Shown here: positions 1 through 6,078 of the stretch, one piece after another
Position numbering within the stretch: the stretch's first letter is position 1
Layout: the number at the start of each line of letters is the position of its first letter
Origin: Flavisphingopyxis sp963800335
GTDB taxonomy: Bacteria; Pseudomonadota; Alphaproteobacteria; Sphingomonadales; Sphingomonadaceae
Assembly (NCBI GenBank): GCA_963800335.1
Contig: CAWDAN010000003.1
Span: forward strand, 1-12,337
DNA length: 12,337 nucleotides
Direction: 5' to 3'
Program-made: the position numbers and the translations under genes
The notes under the pieces: generated by a model
What the model was told of the DNA's origin: nothing
What the model saw: only the letters and a program-made list of their open reading frames with translations
Database searches by the model: none

Positions 1-470
1 AGCGTGACGGGGTCCTTGGGGACGATGTTGGCGATGTTCCAATGTTCGCGATCGCGGATCGCGTTGATCGTGTTGCGCGTCGTGCCGATCAGCTTACCGA
101 TCGCGCCATCCGAAATCTCGGGATGGTTCTTGATCAGCCAGGCGATGCCGTCGGGCTTGTCCTGGCGCTTCGACACCGGCGTATAGCGCGGCCCCTTGGT
201 CCGGCGGACCTGATCGGGACCCTTCGACATGACGAGGCTGTACTCGGGATCGGCCTGACCCTTTTCGATTTCCTCGTTGGTCAGTTCGTGCGCGTGAACC
301 GGATCGCGTCCGGTATACTTGGTGCCCGCAGTCTCGTCGGCGATCGCCTGGACTTCGAGAATATGGATGCCGCAGAATTCGGCGACCTGTTCGAAGGTCA
401 GCGAGGTGTGGTCGACCAGCCAGCTGGCGGTCGCGTGCGGCATCAACGGGGTGGGCTTATCCTGTGCCAT
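1..470 (-). CDS. trcR: Cell cycle transcriptional regulator TrcR (DUF1013), 3' end cut by window edge
   Basis: The start ATG is at 470-468 and the frame stays open to base 1, giving about 156 residues of a protein that is usually somewhat over 200, so the C-terminus lies outside the window. The N-terminus begins MAQDKPTPLMPHATASWLVD and carries the helical pattern LTFEQVAEFCGIHILEVQAI, followed by a helix-turn-helix-like stretch around residues 124-139 (ISDGAIGKLIGTTRNTINAI). This matches DUF1013, an alphaproteobacterial family. From the literature, the Caulobacter member TrcR travels with RNA polymerase and influences cell-cycle gene expression. The start is supported by GGAG eight bases upstream (482-479 region on the minus strand). 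The gene lies 124 bases downstream of the quinone oxidoreductase on the same strand. Its leader holds a terminator-like hairpin and a possible upstream reading frame, listed separately. Family assignment is confident; regulatory function here is by homology only. Confidence 0.9.
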   Translation of the reverse strand, partial: MAQDKPTPLMPHATASWLVDHTSLTFEQVAEFCGIHILEVQAIADETAGTKYTGRDPVHAHELTNEEIEKGQADPEYSLVMSKGPDQVRRTKGPRYTPVSKRQDKPDGIAWLIKNHPEISDGAIGKLIGTTRNTINAIRDREHWNIANIVPKDPVT

Positions 471-522
471 GACGGCATCTCCATAAATAAAGGGCCGCCC
501 CAGACGGAGCGGCCGTAAACAT
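457..522 (-). other. Possible 21-codon upstream ORF (leader peptide) overlapping the trcR start
   Basis: On the minus strand an ATG at 522-520 opens a 21-codon frame that begins MFTAAPSGAALYLW and ends at a TAA at 459-457. It overlaps the first 14 bases of trcR in a different frame. AGGAG lies at 531-527, four bases before the ATG. The predicted transcription start of the local promoter falls at about 522, so a message from that promoter would instead be nearly leaderless at this ATG. The frame runs straight through the leader hairpin at 493-514. It could be a translated leader peptide coupled to trcR or a chance open frame. Nothing in the peptide is recognised. Confidence 0.25.
493..514 (-). 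terminator. Terminator-shaped hairpin in the qor-trcR gap (possible attenuator)
   Basis: Read on the minus strand, GGCCGCTCC pairs with GGGGCGGCC around a GTCT tetraloop. This gives nine base pairs including one G-T wobble. It is followed at once by CTTTATTTAT and then by the trcR ribosome site. This has the shape of an intrinsic terminator. It may end transcription from the oxidoreductase gene, attenuate trcR itself, or stabilise the 5' end of the trcR message. It starts only about 8 bases after the predicted trcR transcription start. Confidence 0.5.
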
Positions 523-528
523 GGCGCT

Positions 529-557
529 CCTGTAGCCCGAGCCGCGCATTTCGGCAA
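529..557 (-). promoter_or_regulatory. Candidate sigma-70-type promoter for trcR
   Basis: On the minus strand TTGCCG (557-552) is separated by 17 bases from TACAGG (534-529). The -35 box matches consensus at four of six positions and the -10 box at three. Initiation would fall near 522. The match is modest. It is favoured because the hairpin at 493-514 leaves no room for a promoter closer to trcR. Confidence 0.3.
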
Positions 558-594
558 GGGGTACGCATGCGACCGCAGCGACGAACAGGCGCGA

Positions 595-1593
595 CTAGAT
601 CGTCAGGACGATCTTGCCGACATGGTCGCCCGCCTCCATCCGGCTATGCGCCGCGCTGGCATCGGCGAGCGGGAAGCTGCGATCGATCACCGGGCGCACC
701 TTGCCCGCCGCGACGAGCGGCCAGACATGCTCGCGGATGTCGCGCGCAAGTGCTGCCTTGAACTCGGCGCTGCGGGCGCGGAGCGTCGATCCGGTCAGCG
801 TCAGGCGACGTCGCATGATATCGACGATGCCGATCTCGGCGGTCATGCCGCGCTGGAATGCGATCGACACATGCCGCCCGTCCTCGGCGAGACAGGCCAG
901 GTTGCGCGGCACATAATCGCCGCCGACCATGTCGAGGACGACGGCAACACCCTGTCCCTCGGTCGCCTCGGTCACTGCCTCGACAAAATCCTCGGTCTTG
1001 TAGTTGATCGCGTGGTCGGCTCCCGCTTCAAGCGCCGCCGCGCATTTTTCCGCGCTGCCGCACGTCACGATGATCGCGATGTCCATCGCGTTACACAGGG
1101 CGATTGCCATCGTGCCGATGCCGCTGGTGCCGCCGTGGACAAGGACGGTGTCGCCCGCCTTGGCCCCGCCGCGCTGGAACAGGTTCGACCAGACGGTGAA
1201 CAGCGTTTCGGGCAGCGCCGCGGCCTCGATCATCGACAGGCCGTCGGGAACCACCAGGCACTGCGCCGCCGGGACGAGGCAATATTCGGCATAGCCGCCG
1301 CCGGCGACAAGGCCACAGACGCGCGCGCCCGCCATCGACGCATCGACCCATTCGCCGAGCGCGACGACCTCTCCGGCGATTTCGAGCCCCGGGATCGGCG
1401 ACGCTCCCGCTGGCGGCGGATACATGCCGCGGCGTTGCAGCACATCAGGGCGATTGACCCCCGCAGCGGCGACGCGAACCAGCACCTCGCCCGCGCCCGG
1501 CGTCGGCACCGGCAGCGTTTCGGGCACCAGGACATCGGGACCACCTGCCTCGCGGATCGCGATAACGGTCATCGTTTCGGCTGTGCTGGTCAT
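595..1593 (-). CDS. NAD(P)H:quinone oxidoreductase, zinc-independent MDR family (PIG3/TP53I3-like)
   Basis: This 332-residue cytosolic medium-chain reductase is predicted to use NADPH to reduce quinones or related enones. The GroES-like N-terminal half contains AAGVNRPDVLQRRGMYPPP (about residues 43-61), typical of the PIG3-type quinone oxidoreductases. The nucleotide-binding fold follows with VLVHGGTSGIG at about 150-160. The zinc ligands of alcohol dehydrogenases are not evident. The length is normal for the family. I chose the ATG at 1593-1591 because AAGAGG lies seven bases upstream and because the residues before it, from the alternative start at 1653, do not look like this family. The gene diverges from the DUF1192 gene and precedes trcR on the same strand. 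The true substrate cannot be read from the sequence. Confidence 0.9.
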   Translation of the reverse strand: MTSTAETMTVIAIREAGGPDVLVPETLPVPTPGAGEVLVRVAAAGVNRPDVLQRRGMYPPPAGASPIPGLEIAGEVVALGEWVDASMAGARVCGLVAGGGYAEYCLVPAAQCLVVPDGLSMIEAAALPETLFTVWSNLFQRGGAKAGDTVLVHGGTSGIGTMAIALCNAMDIAIIVTCGSAEKCAAALEAGADHAINYKTEDFVEAVTEATEGQGVAVVLDMVGGDYVPRNLACLAEDGRHVSIAFQRGMTAEIGIVDIMRRRLTLTGSTLRARSAEFKAALARDIREHVWPLVAAGKVRPVIDRSFPLADASAAHSRMEAGDHVGKIVLTI

Positions 1594-1621
1594 GGCGATA
1601 CCTCTTGGCGGGATGGGCGGC

Positions 1622-1650
1622 GATATTGACAGCAAGCCGCACGCGGTCAA
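1622..1650 (-). promoter_or_regulatory. Candidate promoter for the quinone oxidoreductase gene
   Basis: On the minus strand TTGACC (1650-1645, five of six consensus) is followed after 17 bases by AATATC (1627-1622, weak). Initiation near 1615 would give a 5' UTR of about 22 bases that contains the AAGAGG ribosome site. The -10 box overlaps the -35 box of the opposing promoter. Confidence 0.4.
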
Positions 1651-1654
1651 CACT
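1626..1654 (+). promoter_or_regulatory. Candidate promoter for the DUF1192 gene, giving a leaderless message
   Basis: TTGACA (1626-1631, full consensus) is followed after 17 bases by AACACT (1649-1654, weak). Initiation would fall at about 1661, almost on the ATG at 1663. That agrees with the absence of any Shine-Dalgarno sequence there. Its -10 box overlaps the -35 box of the opposing promoter. Confidence 0.35.
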
Positions 1655-1662
1655 CCCCCACG

Positions 1663-1863
1663 ATGAATATCGACGAAGACCTGCCGCGCCGCCGCGCCGA
1701 CGCCCTCGACGCGCTACTCCGCGAGGATCTCGACCTGCTCTCGGTGGCCGAACTCGACGCGCGCATCGCCGCGCTCAAACAGGAAATCGTCAGGGCCGAA
1801 GCCAAGATGTCGTTAGCGCGCGATCACATGGCAAGCGCCGACGCCCTGTTCCGAAAGTCCTGA
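1663..1863 (+). CDS. DUF1192 family small protein
   Basis: This is a 66-residue protein beginning MNIDEDLPRRRADALDALLR, with a conserved-looking core LSVAELDARIAALKQEI (about residues 26-42) and a heptad-like helical C-terminal half ending ADALFRKS. The core, the acidic N-terminus and the size match DUF1192, a small alphaproteobacterial family of unknown function. The repeating hydrophobic spacing suggests a short coiled coil. No Shine-Dalgarno sequence precedes the ATG, and the predicted promoter places transcription initiation one or two bases before it, so a leaderless message is likely. The gene is divergent from the quinone oxidoreductase and lies 122 bases before clpA, which has its own promoter. 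No molecular role can be assigned. Confidence 0.85.
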   Translation: MNIDEDLPRRRADALDALLREDLDLLSVAELDARIAALKQEIVRAEAKMSLARDHMASADALFRKS

Positions 1864-1880
1864 TCGATGGACCGAGCGCC

Positions 1881-1909
1881 CTTGCATGTTTCGCGGCGCT
1901 TCCCCAAAT
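1881..1909 (+). promoter_or_regulatory. RpoH (sigma-32) heat-shock promoter for clpA
   Basis: CTTGCAT (1881-1887), a 14-base spacer and CCCCAAAT (1902-1909) closely match the sigma-32 pattern CTTGAAA-N13-17-CCCCATNT. They also fit the alphaproteobacterial form with CTTG 17 bases before the -10 box. Predicted initiation is near 1916-1917, giving a clpA 5' UTR of about 70 bases. It lies wholly in the gap after DUF1192. Regulation of clpA by heat shock fits its role. Confidence 0.65.
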
Positions 1910-1918
1910 TGTTAACAG

Positions 1919-1972
1919 CGGGCGGGACATGCCGTTGCACATTCCGAGCAGCGTTTGCGATCCCATCGCCCG
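1919..1972 (+). other. Foldable 5' UTR of clpA (two-tier stem)
   Basis: An outer stem pairs CGGGCGGGA (1919-1927) with TCCC (1961-1964) and GCCCG (1968-1972), with a three-base bulge at 1965-1967. Inside it CGTTGC (1933-1938) pairs with GCAGCG (1948-1953) around a nine-base loop. The outer stem begins about two bases after the predicted start of transcription and ends three bases before the GGAG ribosome site (1976-1979). It could stabilise the message or respond to temperature. The pairing was worked out by hand. Confidence 0.3.
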
Positions 1973-1985
1973 ACCGGAGTGATTG

Positions 1986-4319
1986 ATGGCCATTTTCGCC
2001 GAAAGCCTTGAAAAAACCTTGCATCAGGCGCTGAAAAACGCGTCCGATCGGCATCACGAATATGCCACGCTCGAGCATCTGCTGCTCGCGCTGACCGGCG
2101 ACGAGCATGCGTCCGAAGTGATGCGCGCGTGCGGCGTCGCGCTCGGCGAGCTCAAGGACACGGTCGAACATTATCTCGATACCGAGCTTGAATCGCTCAA
2201 GGTCGAAGGCGAACCCGACCCCTCACCCACGACGGGATTCCAGCGCGTCATCCAGCGCGCGATCCTCCACGTCCAGTCATCGGGCAAGGATGAAGTGACC
2301 GGCGGCAACGTCCTCGTCGCGCTGTTTTCCGAACGCGAGAGCTATGCCGTCTATTTCCTTCAGCAGCAGGACATGAGCCGGCTCGACGCGGTCAGCTTCA
2401 TCAGCCACGGCGTCGGCAAGGGCGGATCGCCCTCGACTGCCGAGACGAGCGAGAGCGACGAGGGCAAGGAGGCCAAGGGCGAGACCAAGTCGAAGAAGGA
2501 ATCGGCGCTCGACCAGTTCACCGTCAACCTCAACGAAAAGGCCAAGGACGGTCGCGTCGATCCGCTGATCGGACGCTCGGCCGAGGTCGATCGCACGATC
2601 CAGATCCTCTGCCGCCGGTCGAAGAACAACCCGCTCTATGTCGGCGATCCCGGCGTCGGCAAGACCGCGATCGCCGAAGGTCTCGCGCGTAAGATCGTCG
2701 AGGGCGCGGTCCCCGAAGTCCTCACCGAAGCGGTAATCTATTCGCTCGACATGGGCGCGCTGCTCGCCGGCACGCGCTATCGCGGCGATTTCGAGGAACG
2801 GCTGAAAGCGGTCGTGACCGAGCTTGAAAAAATGCCGCACGCGATCCTGTTCATCGACGAGATTCACACCGTGATCGGCGCCGGAGCGACCTCGGGCGGC
2901 GCGATGGATGCCTCCAACCTGCTCAAGCCCGCTCTGTCGGGCGGCGTCATCCGCTGCATCGGATCGACCACCTACAAGGAATTCCGCAACCATTTCGAAA
3001 AGGACCGCGCGCTGCTGCGCCGGTTCCAGAAGATCGACATCAACGAACCGACGATCGACGACACGATCAAGATCCTGGCCGGCCTGCGCAGCGCGTTCGA
3101 GGGCCATCATTCGGTCAAGTACACGCCCGACGCGATCAAGGCGGCGGTCGAGCTTAGCGCACGCTACATCAACGACCGCAAACTGCCCGACAAGGCGATC
3201 GACGTGATCGACGAGGTCGGCGCGATGCAGATGCTCGTCGCCCCGTCGAAGCGGCGCAAGACGATCACGCCGAAGGAAATCGAGATGGTTATCTCGACGA
3301 TGGCGCGAATCCCGCCAAAGACGGTGTCGTCCGACGACAAGTCCGTGCTCCAGCATCTCGAGACCGACCTGAAACGCGTCGTGTTCGGTCAGGATGCGGC
3401 CATCGACCGGCTCGCCTCGGCGATCAAGCTCAGCCGCGCGGGCCTGCGCGATCCCGACAAGCCGATCGGCAATTACCTGTTCACCGGCCCGACCGGCGTC
3501 GGCAAGACCGAGGTCGCGCGCCAACTGTCGGCGGTGCTCGGCATCCCGCTACAGCGCTTCGACATGTCCGAGTATATGGAACGCCATTCGGTCAGCCGGC
3601 TGATCGGCGCGCCTCCGGGCTATGTCGGGTACGACCAGGGCGGCCTGCTGACCGACGCGGTCGATCAACAGCCGCATTCGGTCTTGCTGCTCGACGAGAT
3701 CGAGAAAGCGCACCCCGACCTGTTCAACATCCTCCTGCAGGTTATGGACAACGGCAAGCTCACCGATCACCACGGCAAAACCGTCGACTTCCGCAATGTC
3801 ATCCTGATCATGACGACCAATGCCGGCGCGAGCGACATGGCGCGTGAAAGCATCGGTTTCGGCGACATATCGCGTGACGACGTCCAGGAAGAAGCGGTGA
3901 AGAAGATGTTCACCCCCGAATTCCGCAACCGGCTCGATGCGATCGTTCCGTTCGGCTATCTTCCGCCCGAAGTCGTCGCCCGCGTGGTCGACAAGTTTAT
4001 CCTCCAGCTCGAGCTCCAGCTCGCCGATCGCGACGTCCACATCAAGCTCGACGACGATGCGCGCGAATGGCTGACCGCCAAGGGCTACGACAAGCTCTAC
4101 GGCGCGCGCCCGATGGGCCGGCTGATCCAGGAAAAGATCAAGCAGCCGCTCGCCGAGGAGTTGTTGTTCGGCAAGCTCGTCAACGGCGGCGAGGTCCATG
4201 TCCGCATGAAGGACGGCCAGCCGACCTTCGAAATCGCGCCTGCCCCGCCCAAGAGCAAGAAGGGCGCGGCAAAAAAGCCCAAAAAGCCTTCTGCAAAGCA
4301 GGCCAGCACGACCGAGTAG
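1986..4319 (+). CDS. clpA: ATP-dependent Clp protease ATP-binding subunit ClpA
   Basis: This 777-residue cytosolic AAA+ unfoldase feeds substrates into ClpP. An N-terminal double Clp-N repeat domain (about 1-145) is followed by a highly charged linker (about 148-175). The D1 module has Walker A GDPGVGKT at 220-227, Walker B ILFIDE at 287-292 and arginine-finger region ALLRRFQK. The D2 module has Walker A GPTGVGKT at 501-508, Walker B SVLLLDE at 565-571 and sensor-2 GARPMGR at 706-712. The IGF tripeptide at 623-625 matches the ClpP-docking loop, so it should work with ClpP. A Lys/Ala/Pro-rich tail ends the protein. I chose ATG 1986, with GGAG six bases upstream, over the adjoining TTG at 1983. 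It is preceded by a heat-shock promoter, and the M1 peptidase gene starts eight bases after its stop. No clpS gene is next to it in this window. Confidence 0.97.
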   Translation: MAIFAESLEKTLHQALKNASDRHHEYATLEHLLLALTGDEHASEVMRACGVALGELKDTVEHYLDTELESLKVEGEPDPSPTTGFQRVIQRAILHVQSSGKDEVTGGNVLVALFSERESYAVYFLQQQDMSRLDAVSFISHGVGKGGSPSTAETSESDEGKEAKGETKSKKESALDQFTVNLNEKAKDGRVDPLIGRSAEVDRTIQILCRRSKNNPLYVGDPGVGKTAIAEGLARKIVEGAVPEVLTEAVIYSLDMGALLAGTRYRGDFEERLKAVVTELEKMPHAILFIDEIHTVIGAGATSGGAMDASNLLKPALSGGVIRCIGSTTYKEFRNHFEKDRALLRRFQKIDINEPTIDDTIKILAGLRSAFEGHHSVKYTPDAIKAAVELSARYINDRKLPDKAIDVIDEVGAMQMLVAPSKRRKTITPKEIEMVISTMARIPPKTVSSDDKSVLQHLETDLKRVVFGQDAAIDRLASAIKLSRAGLRDPDKPIGNYLFTGPTGVGKTEVARQLSAVLGIPLQRFDMSEYMERHSVSRLIGAPPGYVGYDQGGLLTDAVDQQPHSVLLLDEIEKAHPDLFNILLQVMDNGKLTDHHGKTVDFRNVILIMTTNAGASDMARESIGFGDISRDDVQEEAVKKMFTPEFRNRLDAIVPFGYLPPEVVARVVDKFILQLELQLADRDVHIKLDDDAREWLTAKGYDKLYGARPMGRLIQEKIKQPLAEELLFGKLVNGGEVHVRMKDGQPTFEIAPAPPKSKKGAAKKPKKPSAKQASTTE

Positions 4320-4327
4320 GGGGACAT

Positions 4328-6058
4328 ATGATACGGACTGGCTTGATGCTGCTGGCGGGCGCGACGCTCGCGGCGGGAACGGCAAGTGCCGAGGTTGGCA
4401 AGCCAGCGTTGACCCAGCGAACTGCGGAGACGGGCCTGCCGCTCACCGCCGAGCAGCGTTCGGTTAGTTTCGATCAGGCCGATCTCGCCTGGGAAATATT
4501 TCCCGATAGCGAGACGATCAAGGGCGATGCGCGATTGACGCTGCGGGTCGAAAAGCCCGTGTCGCGGATCCAGTTCGACATTGATCGCAACCTTCCCGTC
4601 TCGGCGATCACGATCGGCGGCATGCCGATCAAGGCGAGCGCCTGGCGCAATCCCGACGGTCAGCTCGAAATCGATCTACCGCGCAGCTATCGGGCCGGCG
4701 AAACGCTCGTCGTGCAGATCGCTTATTCCGGGACACCGCATGTTGCCGTGCGAGCTCCCTGGGATGGCGGCTTCGTCTGGTCGAAAACAGCCGGCGGAGA
4801 GCCATGGGTGGCGACCGCGGTACAAGGCGAAGGCTGCGACCTGTTCTGGCCCTGCTTCGACAACAGCCTGGTCGAGGTCAAGACGGTCAATCTGTCGGTG
4901 ACCGTGCCGTCGGGCCTAACCACTGCCGCCAATGGACGCATGCTCTCCAGCGAAACCTTGCCCGACGGGCGCAACCTCTCTCGCTGGACCACGCATAACC
5001 CCAACAATTACGCGATCGCGCTCAATATCGCTCCCTATCGTCTTATGGCCGGCGACTATCGGAGCCGTTTTGGCAACACGATCCCGCTCGCGCTCTATTA
5101 CCTCCCTGAAAGCGCCGACAAGGCCAAGGGACTGTACGACGAGTTTGCACCCACGCTCGACTTTTTCGAGACCATGATCGGTCCATTTCCCTTTGCGAGC
5201 GAAAAAATGGGTGTCGCCGAAACGCCGCATCTCGGCATGGAGCATCAGACGATCAATGCCTATGGCAACGGCTATCGCAAGACGCCCGAAGGCTATGACT
5301 CGCTCTACCAGCACGAGCTGGCGCACGAATGGTTCGGCAACCAGCTGACCAATACCGACTGGGACGACATGTGGCTGCATGAGGGGCTCGGCACATACAT
5401 GCAGCCGCTCTATCAGCAATGGCGCGGCGGCGATTTGCCGTATCTTGCGGCCTTGGCGCAACAGCGGACAACCATCACCAACGTCCATCCGATCGTCGAA
5501 GGACGATCGCGTACCGAGGACGAAGTTTACAGCCCGGTCACCGGGCCGGGCCAGGACATCTACGTCAAAGGGTCGTGGGTGATGCACACGCTGCGAGGTC
5601 TGATCGGCGACAAGGCATTTTTCACCACGCTGCGCCGTGTTGTTTACGGGCGGAGCGATCCACAGCCAGGCAACTTCGCCCCGCGGTTTGGCAGTACCAA
5701 CGAATTCGTCGCCATCGCCAGCGAAGAGGCAGGCCGGAATCTGGACTGGTTTTTCGACATCTATCTTCGCAAGGCCGCAGTACCCAAACTCGTCGCGAAA
5801 CGCGACGGCATGCGTCTCGATCTCACTTGGCAAACACCTGACGATTTAACCTTTCCGATGCCCGTCGAGGTTAAGGTCGGTGACGCGATCGTCGTGGTTC
5901 CGATGACCGATCGCAAAGGCAAGATCACCCTCCCGGATGCTTCAACGCACGTCGTCTTCGACCCTCACGCAAAGATCCTGCGCCAATCGGATGATATCGA
6001 TGCGTTCCAGAAATGGCGGGCCGATCAGGCTGCCAGCACGGCCAGGCCACCCAGCTAG
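4328..6058 (+). CDS. Secreted M1 family zinc metallopeptidase (aminopeptidase-like)
   Basis: This is a 576-residue zinc peptidase predicted to act in the periplasm or outside the cell. Residues 1-21 form a signal peptide (MIRTGLMLLAGATLAAGTASA, cleavage before Glu22). An N-terminal beta domain is followed by the catalytic domain with zinc ligands H329 and H333 in HELAH, E352 nineteen residues further on in LHEG, and a likely catalytic tyrosine near Y412. The aminopeptidase motif is LGMEH (302-306) rather than GAMEN: the glutamate that reads the substrate N-terminus (E305) is kept. It is shorter than PepN-type enzymes of about 870 residues and lacks the large C-terminal helical domain. AGGGGGA overlapping the clpA stop is its ribosome site, so it is probably translated from the clpA message. 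I set the start at 4328 because it yields the signal peptide. Aminopeptidase activity is inferred. Confidence 0.92.
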   Translation: MIRTGLMLLAGATLAAGTASAEVGKPALTQRTAETGLPLTAEQRSVSFDQADLAWEIFPDSETIKGDARLTLRVEKPVSRIQFDIDRNLPVSAITIGGMPIKASAWRNPDGQLEIDLPRSYRAGETLVVQIAYSGTPHVAVRAPWDGGFVWSKTAGGEPWVATAVQGEGCDLFWPCFDNSLVEVKTVNLSVTVPSGLTTAANGRMLSSETLPDGRNLSRWTTHNPNNYAIALNIAPYRLMAGDYRSRFGNTIPLALYYLPESADKAKGLYDEFAPTLDFFETMIGPFPFASEKMGVAETPHLGMEHQTINAYGNGYRKTPEGYDSLYQHELAHEWFGNQLTNTDWDDMWLHEGLGTYMQPLYQQWRGGDLPYLAALAQQRTTITNVHPIVEGRSRTEDEVYSPVTGPGQDIYVKGSWVMHTLRGLIGDKAFFTTLRRVVYGRSDPQPGNFAPRFGSTNEFVAIASEEAGRNLDWFFDIYLRKAAVPKLVAKRDGMRLDLTWQTPDDLTFPMPVEVKVGDAIVVVPMTDRKGKITLPDASTHVVFDPHAKILRQSDDIDAFQKWRADQAASTARPPS

Positions 6059-6059
6059 G

Positions 6060-6078
6060 GCGCGCTCAGCCTGCGCGC
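6060..6078. terminator. Shared hairpin between convergent M1 peptidase and aldehyde dehydrogenase genes
   Basis: GCGCGC (6060-6065) pairs perfectly with GCGCGC (6073-6078) around a seven-base loop. It starts two bases after the M1 stop, and the dehydrogenase stop codon (6068-6066) lies in the loop. It is symmetric, so it could act for both strands. Neither side has a T run, so any termination would be factor-assisted or weak. Confidence 0.4.

Noticed and set aside
1594..1653. Upstream ATG adding 20 residues to the quinone oxidoreductase
   Set aside because: It would place the start inside the divergent promoter region and has no better ribosome site. The ATG at 1593 has AAGAGG at good spacing.
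2277..3524. 415-codon open frame antisense to clpA
   Set aside because: It is a shadow of the clpA codon pattern. The translation is low-complexity Asp/Arg/Ala/Leu text with no family resemblance.
4067..4327. N-terminal extension of the M1 peptidase reading frame into clpA
   Set aside because: The extension is arginine- and glutamine-rich shadow sequence. Starting at 4328 gives a clean signal peptide and a strong ribosome site.
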